In this document: one piece after another, positions 36,898 to 46,848 of the stretch | Position numbering within the stretch: position 1 is the stretch's first letter | How the letters are laid out: each line of letters starts with the position of its first letter | Assembly: GCF_024244095.1 (NCBI RefSeq) | Contig: NW_026250677.1 | Span: forward strand, 17,141 to 81,140 | Direction of reading: 5' to 3' | DNA length: 64,000 bases | DNA from: Nematocida homosporus | Taxonomy: Eukaryota > Microsporidia | Position numbers and translations under genes: made by a program | The notes under the pieces: generated by a model | What the model saw: only the letters and a program-made list of their open reading frames with translations | What the model was told of the DNA's origin: nothing | Databases searched by the model: none

Positions 36898-37815
36898 ATG
36901 ACGTGCTTAGATTTGGGTGTGAAAGACATAAAGAAAGTGGAAATGAGACATGAGGAGGAACAGTATTTGGATTTGATTCGGGATATACTTGGTAAGGGAG
37001 CTGATAAGGAAGATCGGACTGGGACTGGGACTATTGCTGTTTTTGGTAATATGGCTAGATATTCGCTTAGAGATAATACTTTTCCTCTTTTAACAACTAA
37101 ACGGGTTAATCTGCGCTTGGTAATTGAAGAACTACTCTTCTTTGTACGAGGTGAAACTGATAATCGGATTTTGAAAGAGAAAAACGTACATATCTGGGAT
37201 CTTAATGGGACGAAAGAGTTTTTGGCTTCTCGTGGGATTTCGCGACGAGAAGATGATTTGGGACCTATCTATGGATTTCAGTGGCGGCATTTTGGGGCGC
37301 AGTATACGACCTGTGAAGCTGATTATGCTAATCAAGGAGTTGACCAGCTTAATTGGGTTATTAATGAACTGAAACAAAATCCAACTAGTCGGCGTTTGGT
37401 GGTATCGGCTTGGAATCCGTGTGCTTTATCTGAGATGGCTTTGCCGCCTTGCCATGTTTTGTTTCAGTTTGCAGTTACGGGTGGCCGGCTTAACTTAATG
37501 CTCTATCAAAGATCGGGTGATGTTGGTTTGGGAGTGCCTTTTAATATTGCTAGTTATTCGTTGCTTTTGAAGATGGTATCTTACTTGACTAATATTCCTG
37601 AGGGTGAGTTTGTGCACACGATTGGTGATGCTCATATCTATCGCAACCATATTGAACAACTTACGGAGCAGGCAACACGTACACCGCGGGCATTTCCTAA
37701 GGTACGTCTTGCTCCTGCTACGCCGCGTAAGTCTATTCAGGACTTCCAGGTCGAAGACTTTGTTCTGGAAGACTACGAGCCGCATCCTCCCATTAAAATG
37801 AAGATGTCAGCTTAG
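36898..37815 (+). CDS. CDC21: Thymidylate synthase
   Basis: The 305-residue protein contains the whole ThyA fold: DRTGTGTIAVFGNMARYSL near the N-terminus, LLTTKRVNLRLVIEELLFFVRG, the nucleophile Cys185 in LPPCHVLFQF, RSGDVGLGVPFNIASYSLLL for dUMP binding, and GDAHIYRNHIEQ. It methylates dUMP to dTMP with methylene-tetrahydrofolate. The ATG at 36898 gives a 20-residue leader; Met16 (in VEMRHEEEQYLDLIRDIL) would also give a normal start. Confidence 0.97.
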   Translation: MTCLDLGVKDIKKVEMRHEEEQYLDLIRDILGKGADKEDRTGTGTIAVFGNMARYSLRDNTFPLLTTKRVNLRLVIEELLFFVRGETDNRILKEKNVHIWDLNGTKEFLASRGISRREDDLGPIYGFQWRHFGAQYTTCEADYANQGVDQLNWVINELKQNPTSRRLVVSAWNPCALSEMALPPCHVLFQFAVTGGRLNLMLYQRSGDVGLGVPFNIASYSLLLKMVSYLTNIPEGEFVHTIGDAHIYRNHIEQLTEQATRTPRAFPKVRLAPATPRKSIQDFQVEDFVLEDYEPHPPIKMKMSA

Positions 37816-38060
37816 GTGGGTTAGTTTGGGTTGGGTTAGTTTGGGTTAGTTTGAGTTAGGTTGGATTGGGGCGAGCAATAAATTGGATTGTTATGGCTTG
37901 TGTCTATTGTTATGGGAGGGTATTGCGTTGATGTGGGCTGGGGTCGTATTATGATGGCATCATAAAACATTATGAACAAATCACCTGATGGGTGTATGTG
38001 GATATAAAACAAACAGTATCATGTTAAGCATAAATAACCCGGCCATAATTAAACTCAATA

Positions 38061-39197
38061 ATGATACTGCTTCGCTACTCTGTTGTGGCTTTATGTCTGC
38101 TACTTAACCTAGTGTGGGGATTGTATGATTTCCAAAAGCCAGGGTACTTGTTTAATGTTGGTGCCAAACGGTTTATTGGCAAACTAAATAACAATCACTT
38201 GTACTTGGCGACGGATCCTAAAGATGCTAACTTAATTAGGATGAGTACAGTTGTTTCGGATCAGGTTGCTAGTGCTGTTTTTAGCCTTACAAATCAATCG
38301 GGTGGCTCAATGTATATGGGCGCGGATAGAATTGCTGATCGAACTGGAGTAACTCTAAAGGCCAGTAACAGTGATTCTACGACTCGTTTCTATTACACCT
38401 CTCCTGCTTACATGGGCAGTCAAATGGTGCGGATTGGTCTACAGGGGCTGTGCCTGGATATGAATAATAGTGATAACCTGGTCATGGTAGCTACTTGTGT
38501 TGATTCGAGCTCCCAATGGGTCCGCAACCAACTTTGGGTCTGGGTAACCCAGGATAAATACAACGAAGATATCAAAACCAATTCGTTTGCCTATGATACC
38601 ATTAATGGCTCTTCAGGCGCGCCCGATATTAACAACAATTCCACCGGCCTAACTACCCCTGCTAGCAAGGTAGTCAACTACTACAGCACTAAAGAGAACA
38701 TCGGCTATCTCTATAACCGTGGCAGCAAAAAGTTCCTGGCTCTTGGCGATAACACCCAGTCTCTAAAGTTCCATAACCCTTCTGATATCAAACCTTTACC
38801 ACTCTCTATCTTAGTTGGGTACACTAATAGCATTGGCACGTACCAGCTTATTGCTCGGGCAGCAGACGAACATACTCTTTCTCTCGGTACTAACGCCGGG
38901 TATGATGACCATCTAAACGTTCAACGTCTAGATCTTTTCGGTGGTCTGAGCTACGTTCATATGGGTCTCTACCATACAACCACTACAGCCAACCGACTGG
39001 CCATTTCACCTCCCTACTACAAAAACGAGCCTGCTTTCAAAATCCATCTCTACACGTACTGTCTAGCCGTTAACGAGCAAGACGAGTTCATTCGTACCAA
39101 CTGCACTGATGACGACAATGGCACTCCTACCATGGACAATGACCGCCAGCTCTTTGAATTCTATTCCGCAGAAGATTTGAGCCGATGTTTACGCTAA
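38061..39197 (+). CDS. Secreted ricin-B-lectin-like (beta-trefoil) protein
   Basis: The 378-residue protein has a signal peptide (about 1-20; VVALCLLLNLVWG). Two trefoil-like lobes follow: one with YLFNVGAKRFIGKL, GLCLDMNNSDNLVMVATC and QWVRNQLW, and one starting near 215 with IGYLYNRGSKKFLAL. The first has a CLD...V..TC...SSQW pattern typical of ricin-B-type repeats. Such secreted lectin-like proteins are expanded in microsporidia. Carbohydrate binding is likely from the fold but not shown. There is no catalytic toxin-type domain in this frame. Confidence 0.7.
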   Translation: MILLRYSVVALCLLLNLVWGLYDFQKPGYLFNVGAKRFIGKLNNNHLYLATDPKDANLIRMSTVVSDQVASAVFSLTNQSGGSMYMGADRIADRTGVTLKASNSDSTTRFYYTSPAYMGSQMVRIGLQGLCLDMNNSDNLVMVATCVDSSSQWVRNQLWVWVTQDKYNEDIKTNSFAYDTINGSSGAPDINNNSTGLTTPASKVVNYYSTKENIGYLYNRGSKKFLALGDNTQSLKFHNPSDIKPLPLSILVGYTNSIGTYQLIARAADEHTLSLGTNAGYDDHLNVQRLDLFGGLSYVHMGLYHTTTTANRLAISPPYYKNEPAFKIHLYTYCLAVNEQDEFIRTNCTDDDNGTPTMDNDRQLFEFYSAEDLSRCLR

Positions 39198-39494
39198 GCC
39201 CATCTCCCATGCCAATTCAGCTAGCAATAAAGTCTTCACTAACTACTACTCCACAAGCAACACATTGTAACAACATTATTGTTGCCAGCACCATAATATA
39301 CTATTTGATTCATATCACACCACACCACACCACACCAACCCAACCCAACTCAATAAGAGGAACCTTTCTCCCCATGGACATGTCATTAATCCAATATCAA
39401 GCTAGTATTATACCTATTACATATTACATCACACAACGTATCTCAATATTATATTTATTCTATTGGCTACTTAGTTGACTACTTAGTTAGCCAT
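39198..39494. other. Convergent intergenic region
   Basis: This lies between the 3' ends of the lectin-like and RING genes. It has a short CACACCACACC tract near 39325. A plus frame here lacks a gene-like composition. Nothing else is seen. Confidence 0.5.
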
Positions 39495-40346
39495 TTAATT
39501 GATTACTCCACTAATCACGTCCTTACGGCAAATAGGACATCCACCCGAGCGTTGCAAGTGCTGTTCAATGCACTTCATATGAAACCAATGCCGGCATTTA
39601 AGCACTCCACACACACTCGTCACTCGATAATCACTCAAACAAATCGGGCAACTATCTCTCTTCCCACCCCGAGTCACACCAGTCCCCACCTCAGCATATT
39701 TCCGCCGACTTACATACTTCTTCTTCAACTGCATTGGCCGTCCATCAATTACTCCCCCTACTTCCTTCCGGTACAAAGCCGGCCCATCCGCCAAGTACCG
39801 CCACTGTTCCCTATCCCGACCCAGCACACCCACCCAATCCACTCCATTACTACTACCACTCACACCACTACTACCACTACCATTACCACCCACACCACCA
39901 CCAACCATTCGACCACTACTCACTCTATTACTACTCCAAAGCAACCCACGCACTACCGCCTCCCCCACCATCTGTCCCTTCCTCCGCATTTCTTCTCTAC
40001 TACTCACATTACTCACACTATTACTCACACTATTACTACTTACACTACTCACACTACTACTCACATTACTACTACTACTTACACTATTACTTACACTACT
40101 CATACTATTACTACTTACACTATTACTATTACTTACACTATTACTATTACTACTTACACTACTATTACTACTTACATTACTACTCACACTATTACTCATA
40201 CTATTACTACTACTCACATTAATACCATTACTAATTACACCACCACTACTCACACCAATACCAATACCAATACCATCACCACTACTATTACTATTACTTA
40301 CACTAATATCATTACTTTTAGACAATCTAAAACCATGCGATGGCAT
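39495..40346 (-). CDS. RING-H2 finger protein with Ser/Asn-rich N-terminus
   Basis: The 283-residue protein starts at the ATG at 40346. Residues about 10-115 are almost entirely Ser, Asn, Val and Gly, encoded by GTAGTA-type trinucleotide repeats. The C-terminal 53 residues form a RING-H2 finger, CPICLSDY, CRHWFHMKCIEQHL and CPICRKDV, with all eight zinc ligands present. RING-H2 proteins are usually E3 ubiquitin ligases. The start codon overlaps that of the plus-strand gene at 40345 within a CATG palindrome. Confidence 0.8.
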   Translation of the reverse strand: MPSHGFRLSKSNDISVSNSNSSGDGIGIGIGVSSGGVISNGINVSSSNSMSNSVSSNVSSNSSVSSNSNSVSNSNSVSSNSMSSVSNSVSSSSNVSSSVSSVSSNSVSNSVSNVSSREEMRRKGQMVGEAVVRGLLWSSNRVSSGRMVGGGVGGNGSGSSGVSGSSNGVDWVGVLGRDREQWRYLADGPALYRKEVGGVIDGRPMQLKKKYVSRRKYAEVGTGVTRGGKRDSCPICLSDYRVTSVCGVLKCRHWFHMKCIEQHLQRSGGCPICRKDVISGVIN

Positions 40347-40731
40347 GTTAGACCGGCCCAATCAGCAAATTTTTATGGACCACCTCCAACGCGAACTCCT
40401 CCACCTCCTCCAATCTTCCTCCCAACGCACCGACCAACTCAATCACTCCAAAATCCAAAAACAACCCTCACACCTTATTTTACTCCAACTAATTGAAGAC
40501 TCCCTAGCTAAACTACATATCCATTACACTCTCGCCCAAGTCAAAGCCCAACTCTCCCTCCAACCCCCACCTCTCCAACTCCACAAAGACCTCAACCGAC
40601 TCAATCTCTTACTTGATAGGACAAAAAAGGAAATAACAAATTACATCAAATCAAACCAAAACGATCCTATCTCACCCGAATATTTATTACACGTCATCCA
40701 ATCTCTCAATTACTCTCTTCTTATCAACTAA
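40345..40731 (+). CDS. Unknown small helical protein
   Basis: The 128-residue frame is Leu- and Gln-rich and helical, ending cleanly 54 bp before eS24. A second ATG at 40375 gives 118 residues and removes the overlap with the divergent RING gene, so either start is possible. It has heptad-like hydrophobic spacing (HLQRELLHLLQ, LNRLNLLLDRTKKEI), suggesting a coiled-coil subunit of some complex. I recognise no family. Confidence 0.5.
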   Translation: MLDRPNQQIFMDHLQRELLHLLQSSSQRTDQLNHSKIQKQPSHLILLQLIEDSLAKLHIHYTLAQVKAQLSLQPPPLQLHKDLNRLNLLLDRTKKEITNYIKSNQNDPISPEYLLHVIQSLNYSLLIN

Positions 40732-40784
40732 TTTCACAATAGGACTAAACTGCTTATACTTTTTTTAATATTTAACCCCAGTAA

Positions 40785-41204
40785 ATGGCTACTAGTGTAA
40801 AGATACTAGAGAAAAGACAAAATCTACTCTTAGATAGAACTGAATTAGTCTTATCAGTTTATCACCCACAAGGCTCAACTCCTACTAAGAAGGCAGTTGC
40901 TAAGCAAATTAGTGAACAATTAAATGTGGCCGTAGATAACATTATTGTCCGTGATTGTTCCACTCGTTTTGGAACTCATATCACTAGTGCAACGGCTAAA
41001 GTCTATACTAAGAAGGCTAGTTTAGAGAGAATTGAGCACAAGTTCGTTTTAGATAGGATTCTTAAGGAGACTGAAGGTAAGGAGGTAGTGAAGACACCAC
41101 GTAAGATCAGGAAGGAGGAGAAGAATAAGAAGAAGAAGATCAGAGGAACTATGCAGGCCTACCTCAAGAAGGCCACCAAACGACAGGAGAAGAACGGCGG
41201 TTAA
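40785..41204 (+). CDS. RPS24: Small-subunit ribosomal protein eS24
   Basis: The 139-residue protein follows the eS24 pattern: the RQNLLLDRTELVLSVYHPQGSTPTKKAV region, DNIIVRDCSTRFG, a YTKKASLERIEHK segment and a basic RKEEKNKKKKIRGT tail. eS24 lies on the 40S body and takes part in 18S rRNA processing. The length is typical (about 130-135). Confidence 0.93.
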   Translation: MATSVKILEKRQNLLLDRTELVLSVYHPQGSTPTKKAVAKQISEQLNVAVDNIIVRDCSTRFGTHITSATAKVYTKKASLERIEHKFVLDRILKETEGKEVVKTPRKIRKEEKNKKKKIRGTMQAYLKKATKRQEKNGG

Positions 41205-41453
41205 ATAAACAGGTTAAGTTAATATTGTATTAGGTGGGGTGGTATTTAGATAAGATAAGTTAAGATAAGATAGTATTAGTACTTTGCCTAACTCAATATG
41301 TAGTGAAGTTAAGTTATCTCTTTAGTTGAGTTGTGTTAAGATAAGATTGGATTGAGTTAGCTGAGTAGTGGATGGATTGGTATATGTAGGGGTTAAGTTG
41401 GTAATAAATGGCGTAATGGTTTGGATGGTGTAATAATATGACGTTGTAATACT

Positions 41454-41699
41454 ATGACGTTGTTTATCTTTAAAATTTACATGTTGGAGGTAGCCACATG
41501 GCGGAATGGTGGTCTTTTATGGAAGATTAGGCCTTATTTGATTCTTGTTATCTTGGGATATGTTGGAGTGGTGGTGGCTATGCAGTTTACGGGTTGGGTG
41601 GTGCGCTTGTTGGCTATTGGAATGCGAGTGGTGGTGGCTGTGCTGGTTTTTCTGGTTTTACTTGATATAAGCATTCGTATTGGATCGGGTGAAGAGTAA
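41454..41699 (+). CDS. Small two-span membrane protein, unknown
   Basis: The 81-residue frame starts with an ATG at 41454 (or 72 residues from the ATG at 41481). Two hydrophobic spans lie at about 28-45 (YLILVILGYVGVVVAMQF) and 49-70 (VVRLLAIGMRVVVAVLVFLVLL). It is a candidate small subunit of a membrane complex. No family is recognised, and the evidence is the composition and clean frame only. Confidence 0.5.
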   Translation: MTLFIFKIYMLEVATWRNGGLLWKIRPYLILVILGYVGVVVAMQFTGWVVRLLAIGMRVVVAVLVFLVLLDISIRIGSGEE

Positions 41700-41984
41700 G
41701 TACTTGGTTGAGTTGAGTTAAGTTGATGTGGTGTTAAGTTAAGTTATGTTGAGTTTGAGTCGGTGAGGTGTTCGTAAAGTATTAGTAAAGTATTAGTGAA
41801 TCACTAGATCTTAGCTCAACTTACAATATAGTACACCAACTTAACTCAATCTTAACTCAACACAACCCAATACCAACTCAAACTTAACTTAACCCAAACA
41901 TAACCCAAACTCAACTCAATCCAATCTTATCTTAACACAACTAAATCTTATCTTAAACTCATGACAATTGGAGTTTGAAAAGCT

Positions 41985-44333
41985 ATGCTGGATATTTTGG
42001 CGAAGTGGCGACGGGGCCGAGAAGAAGAAGTGCGAGAACAGTGGCGGGAAAGGGGAGAGATGCAAGTTCCTAGAGGATGTGTGCAGACGGAAGGAGAAGA
42101 CTGGATAATGGTTGAGGCAGAAGTTGGCATAAAAGAAGGAGTGGGTGTATTAGTGAGTGATTTGGGTGCGGAAGTAAGTGCATACTTTGGATTTAAACGG
42201 TTTAATCGCGTTCAATCAGAAGTAGTGGGGGTGGTATTTCAGACAAACAAGAACTTGCTGGTGTGTGCCCCAACGGGTACAGGTAAGACTGAAATTGGGA
42301 TTTTAGCGATAGTAAGAGAGTATAGAGAGAAAGGAACAGGAATGCGTTTGGTTTATTTAGGACCAACTAAAGCACTGTTGCAAGAAGTAGCTGGGAAAGT
42401 GCAGGAAAGATTGCCTGGATTGGTTTGTTTGTTAGATACTTCCGATCAAAAGGTTAGAGATTATCAGGATTTCAATGTACTGTTTACCACGCCTGAGAAG
42501 TTTGATCTGCTGACTGGGAAAGATAGAATTAGTTATGATGTGTTGGTGGTTGATGAGATTCATTTATTGGGTGAGAAGAGAGGAGGTATTCTGGAAAGTG
42601 GAATTATTAGGGCTAGAGAAAAGAATAGTCGGATTATTGGATTGGGGGCGGCTGTGCCCAATTATCGTGAGATAGCTGAGTTTATTGGGGCTGATTTAAA
42701 GGATGCTTTTTGTTTTGGGGCTGCTTATCGTGAAGTAAAGATGGTTTATCGGGTGGTGGGTATGCGATCGGGAAAGACTGCTGAGAAAGTGCTGCTATCT
42801 AATCTTCAAGGACGTAGTTTGGTTTTTGTTTCGGCTAAAGAAGATACCTTTGGTTTGGCTAGTTTATTGGCTCGAGATAGAGTAGAAGTAGTTCAGGAAA
42901 AGGTCTGGGAATGTTTAGGACTGGAGTTTGGGTTAGATACGCCGGAACTAAACCAAGTTAAGAGTTTGCTGCTTCGGGCGGAGTATACGAGTGTTTTTAA
43001 AGGAGTAGGCGTTCATAATAGTGGTATTCCTAAACTAGTTCGTACGGCTATAGAGAAGCTGTTTAGTGCGGGTGTGATTGATATTATTTGTGCTACTGGT
43101 ACTCTAGCGACTGGTGTTAACTTGCCGGCAGATACAGTGATAGTTTATGGTACGGCTTTGTATAAAGAAGAAGTTGGCTGGACAGAGTATACTTTTGGTG
43201 AGATAGCTCAGATGTGCGGTCGGGCGGGCCGGAAAGGTATTACGCCTAAAGGCACGGCTGTAGTTATTACGGATGAGAAGAATCTTATCTTGTATGCTAA
43301 AGCTGTGCTATTTCAGTTTCCAATTGAAAGTTGTTTGCCGGCGACTTTACCAACAAGACTTCTTTATGAAGTAGCTACGGGTCGTAATACACTTGAACAA
43401 CTTAGTGCTTGGCTGCAAAAGAGCTTCTTCTTTATTCGCGCTCGAAATGATCCTGTTTTTAGTGCTTGGACTGATAAGCAAAACCGGCTAATTCAAAGCC
43501 TTATTGACTACTTGGTTGACTTAAGAGTTATTTGTCTCGCCGAAAGTGGCTCTCATTCTATGAACAATTCTTATCGGTTAACCCAATTGGGTCAAACGGC
43601 TTTTGTCTTTTATGTTGATCCTGAAACTCTCGTTAAATATGCTCAGCTTCTGAATGCTTTTCAACAATCGGGCTTAATAACCGATTTAGGCGACATTCTT
43701 TTGATTCTTTCAACGGCTGAAGAGTTTCAACACCTTAGTATTTTACCTAAAGATCAACCAGTCTGGCAAACTTTAACTGCCCATTTACCCTATCCTATTA
43801 AAACTGCCGACCATCCAACCATGGCTTTGATTAGAACAATTGCGTCACCTCGGCCTAAAGTATCTTATATTTTCCAGCTCTGGGTATCTTCATTCTCTTC
43901 ATCTCCTCCAGTTCTCCCAGCAAGTATCTTCTCATCACTATCTTTCCTTTCCTTTGCCCTCCCGCGTTTAGTCCATGCTCTTCAAGCTCTTGCTCTAGCC
44001 CAGCATCATCAAGCCCTCTTCCCCATTCTAGATTTGGCTAAAACTCTCACCCACCAGCAATGGAAGTACTCCTACCTCGCCAAATCCTCTTTAACTGGTT
44101 CTAGTCCTACCTATACCCACAACTCACCTACCAGCATTACTATCCAACTGCCCCAGCCATCAACCTCTACTCTAATTGCCATATCTACACCGACCTCTCC
44201 ATCCCTTATATCTGCTACCATTACCTCTCACTCAGTTTTTACTCTGACTATTCCCGCTACCCGCCCCCTACTTCTCCGCCTTGAATCACTTAGTTTCTTC
44301 CACCACCCCATCATTCTCCCGATCACCCACTGA
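41985..44333 (+). CDS. Ski2-like DExH helicase (Brr2/Slh1/Mer3 group)
   Basis: The 782-residue protein contains a helicase core: CAPTGTGKTEIG (motif I), YLGPTKALLQE (Ia), LFTTPEKFDLL, DEIHLLGEKRG (II, DEIH), GLGAAVPNY (III-like), then in domain two DIICATGTLATGVNLPA (V) and QMCGRAGRKG (VI). The DEIHLL box and the post-core Sec63-like helices (AYTR-type LPTRLLYEVATG, then ALQALALAQ near 660) place it in the Ski2-like superfamily, near the Brr2/Slh1/Mer3 branch. It has a single cassette, unlike Brr2 and Slh1, so Mer3/Hfm1 or a reduced Slh1 are the leading options. The C-terminal 120 residues are Ser/Pro/Thr-rich and degenerate. Confidence 0.8.
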   Translation: MLDILAKWRRGREEEVREQWRERGEMQVPRGCVQTEGEDWIMVEAEVGIKEGVGVLVSDLGAEVSAYFGFKRFNRVQSEVVGVVFQTNKNLLVCAPTGTGKTEIGILAIVREYREKGTGMRLVYLGPTKALLQEVAGKVQERLPGLVCLLDTSDQKVRDYQDFNVLFTTPEKFDLLTGKDRISYDVLVVDEIHLLGEKRGGILESGIIRAREKNSRIIGLGAAVPNYREIAEFIGADLKDAFCFGAAYREVKMVYRVVGMRSGKTAEKVLLSNLQGRSLVFVSAKEDTFGLASLLARDRVEVVQEKVWECLGLEFGLDTPELNQVKSLLLRAEYTSVFKGVGVHNSGIPKLVRTAIEKLFSAGVIDIICATGTLATGVNLPADTVIVYGTALYKEEVGWTEYTFGEIAQMCGRAGRKGITPKGTAVVITDEKNLILYAKAVLFQFPIESCLPATLPTRLLYEVATGRNTLEQLSAWLQKSFFFIRARNDPVFSAWTDKQNRLIQSLIDYLVDLRVICLAESGSHSMNNSYRLTQLGQTAFVFYVDPETLVKYAQLLNAFQQSGLITDLGDILLILSTAEEFQHLSILPKDQPVWQTLTAHLPYPIKTADHPTMALIRTIASPRPKVSYIFQLWVSSFSSSPPVLPASIFSSLSFLSFALPRLVHALQALALAQHHQALFPILDLAKTLTHQQWKYSYLAKSSLTGSSPTYTHNSPTSITIQLPQPSTSTLIAISTPTSPSLISATITSHSVFTLTIPATRPLLLRLESLSFFHHPIILPITH

Positions 44334-44753
44334 TCAACTCAATACCAGCACTAACTACTATAAGTTACACAGTCATTCCAATCCCCAGCACTAACTCAGT
44401 ACTATACAGACAATCTTTTGATTACCTGTTTAGTGATAGTATTTTCTCTCCAAACTTAAATATCTCTTATCCACTACTGTTTAAAGGGACAACCATGCGA
44501 TTTGGTTTGATAAAAGACAAACAGGCTATCACAATGGCCTATTGGAATACCTGCTTAAGCCTATTCCGAAAATTAGAAAGATAGCCCATATTTTTAGCAA
44601 GTACACTTTATGACGTCATCAAGACCGACAACATAAAAATATTCATAGATAAGACATTGTCGTAATAGCATTTAATAAATTTGCTGTGGTATCTTAATTT
44701 CCCAGACTAAATACCTTAATACGCGAAGTATTGGGATAGACCTAGTCAGAATA
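44334..44753. other. Convergent intergenic region
   Basis: This is between the 3' ends of the helicase and secreted LRR genes, and is unique AT-rich sequence. A 29-codon ATG frame at 44495-44584 is the only notable frame and is probably chance. Confidence 0.45.
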
Positions 44754-46016
44754 TTAAATGCAGATGAATCTACGTTTCGTCTGTTTGAAAGAACCAGATA
44801 TTTTAACTTTATCGACTGAAATTCCAACTCTTTTATAGAGTTGCCGAGTGTAACATCTCTTATAAAAGTCCAAAGAAAGGCGTGGTAGATCAGCTGTAGC
44901 CTTTAAATAGATCTTTTTGGCAAATATTCGAGATTCGACAGGTTCGCGCTTTTGAAGAGATTCAATAGTCTTTTGATAGGTTTGTGAAACGATTTCAATG
45001 CCTGAAATAGCATAAACTCGGACCTTACTCGGATTGTTGTTAGCCAAATAATCAAGAAGATACCATGGCATATGCAGGGTTAGTTTTGGATGTTTAGATA
45101 TGGGTTTCTCAAGGCCAGTCAAAGTTAGTTTTAGACCGTTGTCTGTAAATGCGATCATTCTACATTTAGGAGGCAAGTTTTGGAGCACTGTGAGATCAAG
45201 AGTAAGAACTTTCGGTAGATCACTAAAGACAATAGTATAGTTCTTTGTTAGAGGTAGTTGCATAAGATAAGAAAGGTATTGGTAGCTATCAACCTTCAAG
45301 ATAACTTTTGTAATTGGGCGCAGCAGTATAATACCACTATCTAACACATTCATAAGCCCGCCATAATTGCTCGTTGAGAAGACTACCTCACATGTTGACT
45401 CGGCATTAGCATGCTGGATTGTATTCTGTGCTTCGGTCAGACGAGCATTTGAATCTACTGATCCGATTAATTGAAGGGCCTCTTTAGAAATCCTATAACT
45501 AGTCGGTTTTTCGCAGTCAAGCATATTAACAACGCGAGATAGGATTTGTATGTTGGCCGAGGGACAGCTTATATTATCTGATGTGTAGTTGACAACGGCG
45601 GAGCCAGCTTCAATAAAGGCTATCTCTCTTAAAGATTCTAAAGCTTGCATAGCCTCTTCTTCAGTTGAATAATGAGGCAAAGAGAATTCGATAGAAGAGC
45701 CAAGTGCTTCAACCACATATTTAGGAACATTTCGAAGCGCATTGGGGTTAGAGCTGCGTTTTTGTTGTTTCGTAGGAATGTGACGTCTAACTTTGCAGGC
45801 TGTTGTTGATGGACTAAACTCAAAGCCAAGTGTCTTTAAAGTTTCCATTATTTCATCTGAACTCGGTAAACTTTCTATTGGATCTACAGCTTCTGCCGCA
45901 CAAATAACAAAGTTCAACAACCCAAACAAGACACATAAACCACCAATCCAGCACTTAATTTCTTTAAAACGCCCAGCTTGATTAGGCCGAGCAGTAACCA
46001 TCCATTGAGTAAACAT
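44754..46016 (-). CDS. Putatively secreted protein with LRR-like features
   Basis: The 420-residue protein starts at the ATG at 46016 (upstream codons have only a TTG start). Hydrophobic residues at about 25-40 (GLCVLFGLLNFVICAAEA) fit a signal peptide or anchor with a likely cleavage site after AEA. The C-terminal half has Leu-rich strands in irregular repeats (VLTLDLTVLQNLPPKCRMIAFTDNGLKLTLTGLEK), consistent with degenerate leucine-rich repeats. It may belong with the LRR-RING gene at 62936 and the relic at 46570, but the link is pattern-based. A near-perfect Mcm1-type palindrome lies 16 bp upstream of the ATG. Confidence 0.65.
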   Translation of the reverse strand: MFTQWMVTARPNQAGRFKEIKCWIGGLCVLFGLLNFVICAAEAVDPIESLPSSDEIMETLKTLGFEFSPSTTACKVRRHIPTKQQKRSSNPNALRNVPKYVVEALGSSIEFSLPHYSTEEEAMQALESLREIAFIEAGSAVVNYTSDNISCPSANIQILSRVVNMLDCEKPTSYRISKEALQLIGSVDSNARLTEAQNTIQHANAESTCEVVFSTSNYGGLMNVLDSGIILLRPITKVILKVDSYQYLSYLMQLPLTKNYTIVFSDLPKVLTLDLTVLQNLPPKCRMIAFTDNGLKLTLTGLEKPISKHPKLTLHMPWYLLDYLANNNPSKVRVYAISGIEIVSQTYQKTIESLQKREPVESRIFAKKIYLKATADLPRLSLDFYKRCYTRQLYKRVGISVDKVKISGSFKQTKRRFICI

Positions 46017-46032
46017 AATTGAAAATTCAAAA

Positions 46033-46048
46033 TTTCCCAATAAGGAAA
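46033..46048. promoter_or_regulatory. Near-perfect MADS/Mcm1-type palindrome upstream of secreted LRR gene
   Basis: TTTCCCAATAAGGAAA has one mismatch to the elements at 4207 and 4279 and retains the CC...GG frame and A/T flanks. It lies 16 bp upstream of the minus-strand ATG at 46016, closer than for the USP genes (36-37 bp). Confidence 0.55.
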
Positions 46049-46569
46049 AAAAACAGCCAGAAGTGATAAGAATTTGAAATTGAGTGAACAAGAGAGATAT
46101 GAGGAAAAAGTAACAGACTTTTTCTTACAGAAATGGCCAGGCAATAACGAGACTAGAACTAGTTAGGTGGTAGCGATGAAATCTAAGAAGACTTACTAGA
46201 TGAATAGAAGTTGTTAAGTTAGTACCGGCTGAAGTAAATTGGGTTAGTATTGGGTTGGTGTCCTTTTCATAGGCACTATATTGTGTATTGTTGTAATAGA
46301 GTTTTGGGTTAGTATTAGATCTGTAGCGATTAGATAGTCGGTCGATTTTTAAGTAAATGTTGTTGATGTTTCTTGTGGATTATTATACTTATATGAACAG
46401 ACTGATTTTCTCTAATTGGGCTTGAATTTAGTGTGACTACTGCCAAATTGATCAAAACACGATGATATAAAGTGTTGCCGTGTTGGGCTGTCGGATTATA
46501 TTAGAGGACGAAAACTCAAACAGCACTTCTACTGTGCTGGGACTCAACCAGTATCATAAGAGTTTACTA
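46049..46569. other. Divergent intergenic region
   Basis: TTGGGTTAGTATT units occur at about 46240-46320. It is otherwise AT-rich and unique. The frame of the 46570 relic runs back to a stop at 46468 without an ATG. No other gene is seen. Confidence 0.45.
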
Positions 46570-46848
46570 ATGAATGTCGACAGCTCAACCATCGAGTTCA
46601 CTGCAGTAGCATCAGCAACAGTACTCCGGCTCTTAACTTGTCTTGATCAAGCTACTACACCTATTGCCGAGCAGGCACGTACCAAATCATCTTTCAAAAT
46701 GATCATAGATAATATTGATGCCAACAAAACAAAGCCTCATGAAATTGTGTGTCCCGTATGTCTCGATAGTCTTTGTGACGATCCAAAAGACGAGAACGCA
46801 ACGACAGAAGATAATACTAACCCAATACTAACCCAATACAACAAGTAG
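46570..46848 (+). pseudogene. Probable LRR-RING gene relic (truncated)
   Basis: A frame continuing back to a stop at 46468 encodes about 125 residues, with the first ATG at 46570. It has a Leu-rich stretch (VASATVLRLLTCLDQAT) and then IVCPVCLDSLCDD, the first two Cys of a RING finger, after which it ends at an in-frame stop. The order, an LRR-like stretch followed by CxxC and an acidic segment, matches the start of the RING in the gene at 62936 (IICSRCSLSL then acidic). The rest of the RING is missing. It is either a decayed copy or a short expressed gene. Confidence 0.5.

Noticed and set aside
39552..40496. Long Thr/His-rich plus-strand frame
   Set aside because: It is antisense to the Ser/Asn-coding trinucleotide repeats of the RING-H2 gene, and the RING on the minus strand fixes the true strand.
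44495..44584. 29-codon ATG frame between helicase and LRR genes
   Set aside because: Too short to support without conservation data.
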